Assembly (NCBI GenBank): GCA_941918925.1
Contig: OW799233.1
Coordinates: 139,688,223 to 139,752,222, forward strand
Direction: 5' to 3'
DNA: 64,000 nt
Source of the DNA: Phyto melanocephala
Lineage: Eukaryota; Arthropoda; Insecta; Diptera; Rhinophoridae
The position numbers were made by a program, and so were the translations under genes. Position 1 is the first letter of the stretch; each line of letters opens with the position of its first letter. Of the stretch, positions 11,489-22,126 are shown in pieces. The notes below the pieces were generated by a model, which searched no databases, had not been told where the DNA came from, and saw only the letters and a program-made list of their open reading frames with translations.

Positions 11489-12739
11489 TAGATGTTCGTA
11501 CTTCATTCTTCTCACACATGTGATTGTTAACTATGTAGGAATGAAAAAAAAAGAATTACAAAAAGTAAGAATATGAAATTAGTGTCATTGGAGCAACTGC
11601 TTTAGGTTTTTGTTGTGTTTAGGATTGACATTACTTGTTAAACAAATTTAAAATTATTACTTATATTGAATTTAGTTATATTTGTATATAGAAAAATTAC
11701 TGTAATTATCACTGTTTTCTCTAGAAAACTTATGCTGAAATAATAGTTGAAAACTAAAAACCCTGAAAACAATTTTCAATAAATTTAACCTACAGAAATT
11801 CTGGACTGTTCGGCTCGTACAGTTATATATGACATACGTTATAAAATAACAATTTGTCGTAAAAGGAATTAGTCACTCGAAAAACCGATTGTTAGAAGTA
11901 GGGTTGAAAAGGAGGGACATTAAAAGCCCAAACCCATGACAGGTATGTTGGCATGTTGTGCGCTGTTGTTAGAAGTAAGTCTGCAAAATTTCCTAAGACA
12001 TTAAACAAGACATTACAAAAATAGCAATAGCATTACCAGCATTGCCTTTCAACTGTACTGTAGTTCAACTTCTGTAAAGAAAGCATATCATATCCTAAAA
12101 TTTTTATCTTATAATACGGGATATAAGTTGACAAATTACCACGGTGAAGCTGTTTTTTTGTATACTCAGTAACTGATGCGAAATTAAATCGTAATTTATG
12201 CGATAAATTAGCATGACCAAAAACTAAAACTTTGTTCATACAATAAATGCTCAATGACAATCGTGAATTAGCAATGTGAGTTGACTACAAATATCGTACG
12301 ATGAATCAGCGTTTAAAACTAAAAAACCTTTGTTGTAGAGTAAAAAAAAAATAAAGTATATATTAGTATTGTAAAGCTCATAGACTATTTGCTTTATTTC
12401 TCTATCATACCAAATATTGCATTATCATTCTAATAACTTAATTTTAAAAAAGCAAATAACAGTAATAAGAAAGAACCATTTGTAATGTAAAACAACCCAC
12501 AAAAATAAGTTTGTTACAAAAAAATCGCCTTATGAGTCGCTTACTAAGAGCCTACTTGCTTCAAAAAGCGCTTGCAGAAAGTATTATTTTTATATGGGAT
12601 CTTCCACTTCGTAAGCCTCTATTTTGGAGTTAATGAGCTCTTTTTATCCCTACACACATACACACACACACACACAGTACACTAGTAAAATTTACGTTTC
12701 TTGCAAAATCCAGAAAATGTTTAATTTTTTAAAAATGAA
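11489..12739. other. No gene seen; short CA microsatellite
   Basis: AT-rich spacer. A (CA)n tract of about 28 bp lies at 12652-12680. No coding sequence is supported; the open frame at 12033-12260 on the minus strand has no recognisable motif. Confidence 0.5.
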
Positions 12740-13693
12740 GTAAATTACTTACATACCGATTCTCTGTTAAATGTGAGGCAATCTGGTTTCAGACCAACAC
12801 AAAGCTGTGTTAGTACTCTATTGGATGTTTCTGAAGAAATAAGGTGCAAAATTGTTAAACGACAAACGATGTCGTTTCTCATATTACTTGACCATTCTAA
12901 GGCATTGACACTGTACACCACTCTGTTCTATCTTCTGAATTTTCTTCAACTGCATTAAAATTTTTGTCATCGTATCTACGCAATAGAAGTCAAAGCGTTT
13001 ATTATGAATCGAAAATCTCAGGGATTTTAAATCTCAATGCCAAGAGGTGCGCCACAGGGCTCTATACTTGGTCCACCATTGTACTCTGTAAATGCTAATG
13101 ACCTTACAATTTATGTAAAACATTGCCAAATACAAATGTATGCAGATGATGTAAAACTTTGAAGTCGAAGTATAGTAGATGCATCAAATTATATACGATT
13201 GATAAACCAGGACTTACATCTATAGATCTATAGGCATCTACGAATGGTTTAAGTTTAAACCCTTAAAAAATTTGCCGCATTAACCATTGGATCACCAAGA
13301 AACTTTATCACATATCTTCCACCAATACCGATTAATAATAACACAATCAATTTTGTCGCATCTGCAAAAAATCTTGGTATTACATTTAACAAGGAATTAA
13401 ATTCGTCGGATCATATTAAAACGACCTGTGGGAAAACATTTGCTATGCTACGAAATCTCTGGATGTCACAACATTTCACGCCGATTCATATTAGAATGCT
13501 ATTAGCCAACACATTTTTATTGCCAACTTTTATGTATGGTTGTGAGATGTTTGCTTGTTTTGGCGCTGTAAGCAGGCGAAGGCTTAACGTAAGATATAAC
13601 AACATTGCCAGATATGTATTAGGTATTAAAAGACATAGAAGTATATCTCAATTTGCGAAACAAATCTACAATGTTACGTTTGATAATTACTAA
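12740..13693 (+). pseudogene. Non-LTR reverse transcriptase fossil
   Basis: Reverse transcriptase pieces appear in the right order. RQSGFRPTQSC (from about 12773) is the QSGFRxxxS block; FLILLDHSKAL (about 12875) is the block bearing the first catalytic Asp in FxDxSKAF. GAPQGSILGPPLYS (about 13045) is the GxPQGSxLGPxLF block, and YADDVKL (about 13139) is the catalytic YADD box. The post-RT thumb region follows (13445-13693), with MLRNLW, LLPTFMYGCEMF and NNIARYVLGI. In-frame stops and at least two frameshifts interrupt it. There is no endonuclease or gag. The order and spacing fit a jockey/I-type retrotransposon truncated at its 5' end. A mariner copy begins where the RT reading ends. Confidence 0.75.
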
Positions 13694-14580
13694 AGTGTCG
13701 TACATTATTACTTTTGCATAAATGGCAACACTGGTTTAAACAGCTGACGCATGTTTCGTGTTTTGTTTCACTGTCAAACATCTTCAGTTTGATCTATTAT
13801 TTAACCATGAATCGTCTTACAAACGAAAAACGCTTGCAAATTATAGAATTTTATTTTCAAAATGCGTGCTCTGTTAAGAAAGTTCATCGCGCGCTTCATA
13901 TCGAAAAATTGTGTTCAGCGACGAAGCTCATTTTTGGTTCAATGGGTACGATAATAAGCAGAATTGTCGATTTTGGAGTGAAGATCAGCCAGAAACACTG
14001 CAAGAGCTACCAATGCATCCAGAAAAAATCACAGTTTGGTGCGGTTTATAGGCTGGTGGCATCATTGAACCGTACTTCTTCAAAGATGATGCGAATCGTA
14101 ACGTAACTTTGAATGGTGAGCGCTACCGTGAGATGATATCCAACTTTTTTTTACCCAAAATGCAAGAGCTTGACTTGCACGACATGTGATTTTAACAAGA
14201 CGGTGCCACATGCCACACAGCACGCTTAACTATGAACTTATTGAGAGGGGAGTTCGGTGAACATTTTATTTCACGTTCGGGACAGGTCAATTGGCAGCCT
14301 AGATCGTGCGATTTAACGCCTTTAGACTATTTTTTGTGGAGCTATGTTAAAGCTCAAGTTTATACACACATGCCCGCTTTAATTGACGCATTGGAAGACA
14401 ACATTGAAGCATTTATTCGTGAGATACCGGCCGAAATGCTGGAAAGAGTATGCCAAAATTGGACTAAGCAGATGGACCATTTGAGGCGCAGTCACGGTCA
14501 ATCTTTGCATGAAATAATCTTCAAACATCAAATTACAGGGACCGTACTATCGATTCAAATAAAAATTTCATGAATTTTTC
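13694..14580 (+). pseudogene. Mariner-like transposase fossil (M1)
   Basis: The start at 13807 reads MNRLTNEKRLQIIEFYFQN, then ACSVKKVHRALH (first helix-turn-helix), and then jumps, with a +1 frame change, to VFSDEAHFWFNGYDNKQNC. The linker and second DNA-binding part (over 100 residues in full-length relatives) are missing. The core continues through MHPEKITVWCGL, AGGIIEPYFF, NGERYREMI, QDGATCHTA and RSCDLTPLDYF to a normal C-terminus ending HEIIFKH at 14545. All three catalytic Asp are visible, with 36 residues between the second and third. Three stops interrupt the core: after CGL (TAG), and TGA and TAA flanking the Phe just before QDGATCH. Terminal repeats were not identified. Confidence 0.8.
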
Positions 14581-14599
14581 TGAATTTTATGTGTTTTTT

Positions 14600-15020
14600 T
14601 TTTAAATTTTCCTATAGCTCTAAAAAAATCACGCCATTTTGTTTTAGACGACATCTTTGTTTTTAACTTTCTTATATTTTACTGTATTTCACTGGTCAAG
14701 CCCTTTTATTTGATATCAATATTGAAGGCGTAAAGTGGGTACATTTTTAATATCTAGTTTTAACTCGCATACAAATTTACTCTGTTTTATATTTAACAAT
14801 CTTGTTTGTTAAAGTTCTTTTATATTTTAAGAGCCAAGCATTTTCTTTTGATAACCATATCGCACCTCTCTGTTATCTAGCAGCTAGAAAAAGAGTTATT
14901 TTCGTTTGTAAATTTTAGAAAAAATCCTAAACATTTGTATTTTTGCGCTTATATCTCAGTTAGTTTCAAACCGATTTATCAGTTTTGCTGCATAATAATT
15001 TTTGATACCACTGGTTGCCT
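14600..15020 (-). repeat. Possible fragment of the repeat seen at 53.2-53.7 kb
   Basis: The stretch CAAGCCCTTTTATTTGATA at 14697 is the reverse complement of the TATTAAATAAAAGGGCTTG landmark of the ~150-bp tandem units at 53.2-53.7 kb. The surrounding sequence has the same style, but the similarity is short and the limits are uncertain. Confidence 0.35.
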
Positions 15021-16026
15021 TTTGGTGTCTTAAGCGTGTCCAATAACTAATAAGAAGCTTACTTACATATGTATTTATATAAAAAAAAATATATATATAT
15101 TATTATATTTTATGTTTTAGACTATAAAATGGCCGATTAGTGACCAATTTGTCCAAAATTTAATAATTACTGTCACTAGAGGCATATCTCAAAGTAGTAG
15201 GAAGCGCACCTATAGAATATCCTTGGACTGAAAATGTTTGATTTTTATGGTAAAAACATGGGAAGTAACAGAGGCGATCCTCTTTATTTTCTCATAAACA
15301 CCGACATTTCTTTATCTAGCTCATAAGCTTTTAAAAAATATAGATATAATTTATTGAGATGAAAAGTAAAACTGCAGAAATTACAAATGAAGAGAAAAAG
15401 CCTCTTTCCAGTATTGAACATGCTGTTCTTTATTTTAAACTTTCAACAATACTTTTTTCGAAGAGAAAATTATTTTTTAGCAGAATATATTATTTAAAGC
15501 CATTGCACAATATTATTCAAGATTTTTGTATGTGTTTTGTCAAAAGATTATATTTGAATTGATTTCCATTTAGTGTATCTACCACCTTATATTTACCACA
15601 CTCATTGATATGTATTTAATAAAGCAATGATAGAAAGGTCAGAACTTAGCGCACGTTGTTACCATTATGTTTGCGTACGAAACCAACCTTTATTAATTAA
15701 TTACTTTATGTTTCATAATACTAAGAGTTATCATGATAATATAATCTAGAGTTTACAATAATATTTTATACATTATACAATCTAGTTAAATAGTCACCCA
15801 TTAAAATGCAATTATAATATCTGCCAGCTAAATTAGTAGTGAAATTTTTTGAACCATGATCATTGCCCGTGCTATTTAATTACAGTAAATATGTTTAAAT
15901 ACTTACTATCTATTGTACTTTAACATTAAATCTATCAGAAATAAAAATACAAACACAGAAAGTGTAACTTATTTTCAATTAAACTTGTGCCATTCAAATA
16001 TTTCATATTTACAATTGCTAAATATA
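15021..16026. other. No gene seen
   Basis: AT-rich spacer. The short open frames at 15359-15562 and 15913-16101 show no motif and are consistent with chance. Confidence 0.5.
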
Positions 16027-16851
16027 CCCAGCAAAAATTTTACTTACAATTTAAACTGTAATAGCTTAAAACATGCATTATTTTGTAGCTCAATTGTCTA
16101 GTATTTGCATTACTCATTATCTATTAAATAATAAGTCATTCTTAATGTGTTTTGTAACTGATCATTTCAAATTACAAAATAATGACTTTATTAATTTAAG
16201 TATAAAAAGAATATTGCAAATCTTATATATAAAATTCTCGTGTCACATTATTTATAACGAAACTCCTCCGAAACGAAAAAGGGGTAGAAAAAATAAAATT
16301 CAAAAAAGATGGCGCTATAGCCGAATTATTAAAAAACTTTTAAATTCATGAAACAAAACGACTCATATTTACAACATATATAGGTAGCTTTGATATCAAT
16401 GAAGAAAACCTAATATATTGGCCCCTATATGCGGTACTGTAGTCGAATTTTTCCATGTACATATGTGTATGTATGTATAAAAATTTCACTAATTTAATTT
16501 TTAATTTTATTATTCAATATTTATGTTGGGACCAGCAATGCGGTCTGGCTTCAGCTACTAAGTACATAGAATACTTTATACAAATTAAACATTTTTGTAG
16601 AACTTAAAATTTATAAAAAAAAATTCGAATCCAGTTATTTTTTTCCTTTTTGTTACTAATTTTTTTTTATGAGTTATTTTAGCATAAAGAGAAGTACTTA
16701 TTTTTTATGACGTATTTAAACAAGTTGTAATGGATTCGTTTTGGGACATCGCAAACAAAAATAAGCAGTTATTCTAGTCAAATTGTAAGTAGTACTTCCA
16801 ATAAATTTGCATTACTATTATACTTATTTTGTAAGTAAAGTTTTTGCTGGG
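16027..16851. mobile_element. Non-autonomous DNA transposon with CCCAGCAAAA ends
   Basis: Left end CCCAGCAAAAATTTTACTTA and right end TAAGTAAAGTTTTTGCTGGG are inverted copies over about 23 bp with one mismatch. TA is present on both sides (16025-16026 and 16852-16853), as expected of a TA target duplication. The 825-bp interior has no recognisable transposase. A 92-codon open frame (16073-16351) ends in a basic stretch (PPKRKRGRKNKIQKRW) but has no known domain. A second, shorter element with similar ends lies at 21477-21867. Confidence 0.65.
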
Positions 16852-16904
16852 TATGTAACATATAAATATATATAATTGAATAAAATAAAGTAACTAATCT
16901 TTAA

Positions 16905-18570
16905 CCCTTAAATGCCCAAAATCTCCTATTTTGTTGAAAAAAATACAGGTTATGTAAAATATTATAAAAATGGCAACTGCGTTTTTAATTTTTTTTATTA
17001 AATTTTTTTTATAAAGTTATTTACAAAAAAGTGGTTGTATCCTAAAAGATACACTGGGCGTTACTGCCTAACAAAAAAGTCTATGAAAAGTTCGAAACAA
17101 AAATTTATTTTTTAAACGCATTAATACTTAATATTATATTACTACTTGAAAAAAAAAGAAATAACGACATTAAAAATAAATATTTAATCAAAATTTATTT
17201 AATTTATGCATTAATAGAGAACAAAAACAATATAAATGACGTACGAACATATATTATTTTTATTACGAATTTGAGGACACGGAATCGTCTTCGTTCGTTC
17301 GTTAATTTCGTTCTTTTTATCAAATGCAGTTCGTAATTGCATTGTTTTGCTTTTAACACCGTTTAATGAAGGTTTTAAGCCAAAATAGCTTGATACCAAA
17401 CTCACAATTCAATGCCAGCATATATAATAGTTTCCTCAACTATATGTTGCACTAGAGTTTCAGGAAACATATGATTCCAAATTTGATATGGTGTTGTTAG
17501 ATTTATTACGTTGTCTGGTAATCTATTGTATCCTATAAATTTTAGCTGTTGGTCATAAAACTGTAAATACCCTTTCTTCAGTATGGCTTTACAATTTTTT
17601 CCTACGTTACGAAATTCAGAGGGAAAAGCCTCCAAAGCTTTTATAAGTGAAGTAGATGGGACATTTTCGGAACAAGTTGGACTGACGAATACAGAAGACA
17701 CAGGTTTAAGGCATTCTAAGTGATTTTCTTCTGCGTCGATAAAATCTCCTGTGTTTGTGTCATCATTCGTCGTATCAAGAAAATATAATTAAACGGATAA
17801 ATTAAGGTCGATATCACTTGGATTCATTTTCTCGTCTTCATTCGCAATCAGCTATATAGTCTCCTCCTTTTGCGATTAAACCTGAACCCCACTTACTTTC
17901 TCATAATAATCACTTTCGTCATCTATGTCATCAATGCTGTCATCACCTTTATTTTCGCAATTAAAAAGTATATCACAAACTTCGTCATCAGCCATCATTC
18001 TTCAACCAACTTTTTACAAAAGTATATGTTCGAATTCGGGTCAAATCAATTGAATTAATTCTATATATATGTATAACATAAAATCATTCAAATGTACGCA
18101 AAGTCTAAACCAAATAAACTTCCAAATAAACACAAGCAGTCAGCAAAAATGTGATACGTAACGATATTTGAACTCATGCAATTAGTGCCCAGTGTATCTT
18201 AAAAGATACTACCGAATAATGATGATCCGGGAATATCCTAAAGTCAGGAAATCTTTTAAATAGTAAAATATCAATTAAGAAGTAATTCCAGCAATAACTA
18301 GTATTTTTTCTTATTCCAAATTATTTACCAATTGTTAGATTTTTCACTGAGAAAAGTCCGAGGAGATTATTTTTAAATTTTTTTAATTTTTAACATTTCT
18401 ATAATTTTTTCTTCATCTGTTTCAGATAGGGCTGAAAAGTTTATTTTCAATAAAGGCCTATAGTATTGTTAGCGCTATAAAATGATTTTGAAACAATTTA
18501 AGCCGGAACCTAAATTTTAGGAATTTTTTTTTATGGTTGTATCTTTAAAGATACCAGGGGCATTTAAGGG
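16905..18570 (-). mobile_element. PiggyBac-like element, internally deleted
   Basis: It is flanked by TTAA at both ends (16901-16904 and 18571-18574), the piggyBac target duplication. The terminal inverted repeats are CCCTTAAATGCCC on the left and GGGGCATTTAAGGG on the right. Subterminal copies of a near-palindromic motif (GTATCYTWAARGATAC) occur at about 17046, 18197 and 18539. It carries a fragmentary piggyBac-type transposase on the minus strand. At 1,666 bp it is shorter than autonomous piggyBac-like elements, consistent with loss of the catalytic region. Confidence 0.85.
17300..17998 (-). pseudogene. PiggyBac-type transposase remnant
   Basis: The frame opens at an ATG pair (17998/17995) with an acidic N-terminus, ADDEVCDILFNCENKGDDS, followed by DDIDDESDYYEK; such acidic N-termini are usual for piggyBac transposases. 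Stops follow at VSGVQV and after MNPSDIDLNLSV. The best preserved part (17701-17402) contains LPDNVINLTTPYQIWNHMF, then PETLVQHIVEETIIYAG. This matches the conserved block that precedes the catalytic domain (position the transposase, then 'IV..TN.YA'). After a stop the reading decays, and the catalytic Asp region and the C-terminal Cys-rich domain are absent. The protein is non-functional. Confidence 0.75.
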
Positions 18571-18574
18571 TTAA

Positions 18575-19290
18575 GCAGAAATATAATTTTATACCACAGA
18601 TTATACCTTATTTTTTTCTAAAATAATTATGTATACGTATATGGCTATAGAAATTTCTTTAAATACACTTTAATACACTAAATGGTTTTTATAAGTTATA
18701 TTTTCTACACTTGTTGTTTTTTTAATTATAATTTTATATAAGTTATGTTTATTTATAATATTTTGAATCAATATATATTTTTAAATTTCTATAATAATAA
18801 TAAATTATTTAAATACTATTAAAATATTTAAAAAACATATAAGTTATGATCACAGCTTGCGTATATGTATCTTTTAATTGCTTAAGTTTACCAGGTAACT
18901 AAAAGAATATTTCTGGTATTGAAGATACCACATATATATATAATATGCCTTAAAAAGTCATCTTTAAAAACAACAAGTTGTGTTACGGGTCTGTGCGTCA
19001 TTCAGTCTCTCCGGTTTTTATTTTATTTTCCTTCTCTATCGAAATCCCGATAAATTCCCACGTAATTGTTAATGTAAAATTGCGTTTTAAGATAATACAG
19101 CTGATGCACTAAGGGACGCCTTCGCCGACTGCGGTTAGCGGAGAATCCTACCATATAGTATAGACAGTCTCTCCTACTATATAGTATAGACTGACTTTCA
19201 AAAACGAATGCCAAAGAATTTGTTTGATCCAAGGCCCTTGCATTCAAGAAGTGCGAGCTGCGTGTTAATATCCTTCTCTCGGAAAAGATT
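18575..19290. other. No gene seen
   Basis: AT-rich spacer downstream of the piggyBac-like element. From about 18980 the composition becomes more balanced, which may be 5' sequence of the RTE-like fossil that follows, but no coding block is recognisable. Confidence 0.45.
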
Positions 19291-20576
19291 TTTTTTACCC
19301 AAAAGACAATAATGAATTCCACACGATCTCTTACCACGATAACAGAAAAAGGTTTTAACCAACGATGCAATATTAAGACATGGAAAGTTAAAACATTTAA
19401 TCGTCCTTCCAGGCTTGAACAAGTTTCCAGAATAATAACTATGGTATCGATATTTCTTGAATATGTAAAATTAGATGGTTCAACGGCAGTTCTAAGTAAT
19501 AGTGAGAAACGTATAAACGGTATTGGTTTAATACTCTTCACAATGGCGGACAAATCATTCATATACTAATCTCTCATGGTTTCCACACACAATCTTGCAA
19601 AAGCTCTATGATATAGAGTTCTTTTTAATAAACTTTAAACTTGTATGCAAGCGATCTCGAAGGACGACAATCAAATTTTTCTAGGAGACTTTAATTCTAA
19701 GGCAGCCTGTGACAAGAGCACGTTATTGTCCTGTTGGTTTCACTCCGAATATTAAAAGATGTCTGTGTAAAACGATTCGCGGAGTAAAAAAGACAAATTA
19801 TAAACGACGGACTAGCGAAGAGTCTTGGGCTGAAGCCTCAAACGCCTTAGCTATAGTGTAACGCAAACAGGAACAGCAGATGATAAAATATTGGTCTCTA
19901 GTACGTTCTGGCCATGAGCTTCAGTATAACAGCATTAATAGGAAGCAGAACAAACAGCAAGTATTGGCAACATGCACGGTGTTTTTCACAGCAAAAAAAA
20001 ATTTTGGTGGCAGGAATGCCTATCTGCAAACCGATTCGATGATATACAATTAAAATGCATATGCCTTGATAATAACGCAAGAAAAGCTAGTCTTTAGAAC
20101 AACAAAAATGAAAAAACCATGCGGATTAGTACTATCAACTCAACTCCTCTTTGACTCTTTTTGCCTTCTGGGTAGTAGTATTTCGAAGGATGGCGTTTCT
20201 GCTACGGACACAGCGGAACGCATCAATAAAGCCAGAGCCTTATTTCATTTGCTAAATAAAGTATGGTTAGCGAAAAATATTCCTTTCCCTACAAAAAATA
20301 TAATTTTTACTCCATTTGGAAAAGTTGCAAACATTTCTAAATTGCTGCCTTAAACCAATTTTTGTCATATTCTGGCCATGCTATGAAATCAGTAGAGATT
20401 CATTCGATTGGAATCCTCAAAGTCAAGATCTGCCTGGTGGTCCACGAAACACTAGGGATAGGATGGTAAAAAGCGCAGTCGAAAGCTACAACATGTCTTG
20501 GATCCAAATTAAAGTTCTCAAGAATGATCGTTTCAAATGTTTAAAATTTACGAACACTCTATGTTCACTATAAACT
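19291..20576 (+). pseudogene. RTE-like non-LTR retrotransposon fossil, RT core deleted
   Basis: The first part (19312-19569) reads CNIKTWKVKTFNRPSRLEQV, then an SEKRINGIGLILF block. This corresponds to the start of the apurinic-type endonuclease (the TWNVRTL...GKLEQ and NGVGLIL blocks). A frameshifted FLGDFNSKA (about 19680) is the GDFN endonuclease motif. The RT palm is missing. The C-terminal part resumes at 20150 with FCLLGSSISKDG, TAERINKARALFHLLNKVW and PTKNIIF, matching the post-RT 'LGS.IS.DG...RI.KA..AF..LN..W' block. It ends with a frameshifted FDWNPQSQDLPGGPRNTRDR...SWIQIKVL...LCS tail (20400-20575). These blocks are typical of the RTE clade. Multiple stops and frameshifts are present. 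A long antisense open frame over 19023-19562 is a shadow. Confidence 0.72.
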
Positions 20577-21476
20577 ATTTAGGGCTTTAGCGTTATAAAC
20601 AATATTAATTTATTAATACATATTATAAATAAATGGATACATACAAAATTTATTAATACTCTATTTCTACATCCACACATGGACCAAAAGTTATATAATA
20701 TGTGTTACTCTGAAATATATTTGATAAAAGACATACTACGCCTTCTATTCTTACAAAGTAAAAAGCAATTGAAAGAAAAGTTTTTTTTATAAAAAAATGG
20801 TTTTTTATTCACTACTAACAAAAAGTTTTATACAAAGTCTATTTTTGTCTTAATAATCCATAATATTTGTTGCTCTATTGAAATATGTGTATATTCGATA
20901 CAATGTTGAGATAATTTTTTTTACGCTTTTTCAAAAATTTATAAAATTTTATTTGTCCTTATGGAATTGATGTCAAAAAATTGTAAAACAGCTACCTTTT
21001 GTTTTGTCTCATTTTAAAAGCAATTTTTAAATTAAATGAATAATTTATTTGAAATAAGGAATAATAGGGAAGTTTTAAGAAATATTAATAACAAAAGATG
21101 TTTTTATTTATACTGTCACTGTTTTTTATTTATGGGGGCAACCAATACTCTCTACCTTGCAGGAAATTACTGTAGTAAAACAATACTGAGTCACTATTGA
21201 ACATAAGAACTACTGATTAGGTAGTTCTTTTGGGATCATATGGCGACATTGAAATCAGGTATTCACCAGCTCATTTTAGTAGTTCTAATTCTTATTTATT
21301 ATTAAATTAAAAAGTAAACAACAGTTTATCATATAAAACAAATTTACTGACAAATTTTTTTTTTAAAGTGTAATTTGTGTAGACTTTTTATTGACAATAG
21401 CACCAGGGTATCTTTCCTTGCTGTAATTGATTAATGACGTTGTAAATTTGATGATTTTATTTGCGTTTCACTATAA
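20577..21476. other. No gene seen
   Basis: AT-rich spacer without a supported gene or repeat. It may include part of the RTE-like element's 3' untranslated region at its start. Confidence 0.5.
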
Positions 21477-21867
21477 CCCAGCAAAATAACACATTACAAA
21501 AACATGAGTTAAAAGTTCTAGTACTTTTAACAGTTCTTAACTACTTACAATTTGGCATTTAAAGCGATTATTGTAACACGGCGATGTAATTGGAGGCAAG
21601 TACTTGCCACTTTGTTAATGAAATGCTTTGCGCTGTTGTCAAAAAATTTATTACTTATACCCTAAGCGTGTCAAACTAAATGAGAATTGTAAAAATGTAT
21701 GTATTTGAATAGCTTCTAGCAAATTTAGGAACAAGAAATTTCATTGTGTGTGTATATAAGCAAAATATTAAGTCATTACCAAAATACTTCTTAGTAAGAC
21801 AGACGATATGTAATAGTCATTGAAAAGTATTTTGTTTAGTAAGAGCAAGTACCTAGTTTTTGCTGGG
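21477..21867. mobile_element. Short element with CCCAGCAAAA ends
   Basis: CCCAGCAAAATAACAC at the left and AGTTTTTGCTGGG at the right are inverted, with the outer 10 bp shared. The ends match those of the 825-bp element at 16027-16851. The interior contains GCGATGTAATTGGAGGCAAG, which is related, in reverse orientation, to sequence at about 50400-50450. No clear target duplication was seen (AA on both sides). It is non-coding. Confidence 0.5.
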
Positions 21868-22126
21868 AAGTAACACTTAGTTTGTATTGAATGATGTCGC
21901 TAAATTGTATAACATAAAAAAATGAAGACCTCAACCGACTTTATCTATAGGCGTCAGGTGTATATAAAAAGGTTGACATACTAAGCTTTTAAAGAACTTT
22001 CCCGCCACGTGCAAAAAAATTTAAATAAAGGGGGAAGGATCCCAGATAGTATGAATACATATTCAAGCCATAAACAACGATATGAAATATGATAAGATCG
22101 GCCTTTAAATGGCAGTGCTATATATA

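Noticed and set aside
19023..19562. A 179-codon open frame on the minus strand
   Set aside because: It is antisense to the RTE-like endonuclease remnant, whose motifs are recognisable on the plus strand. No domain was seen in the antisense reading.
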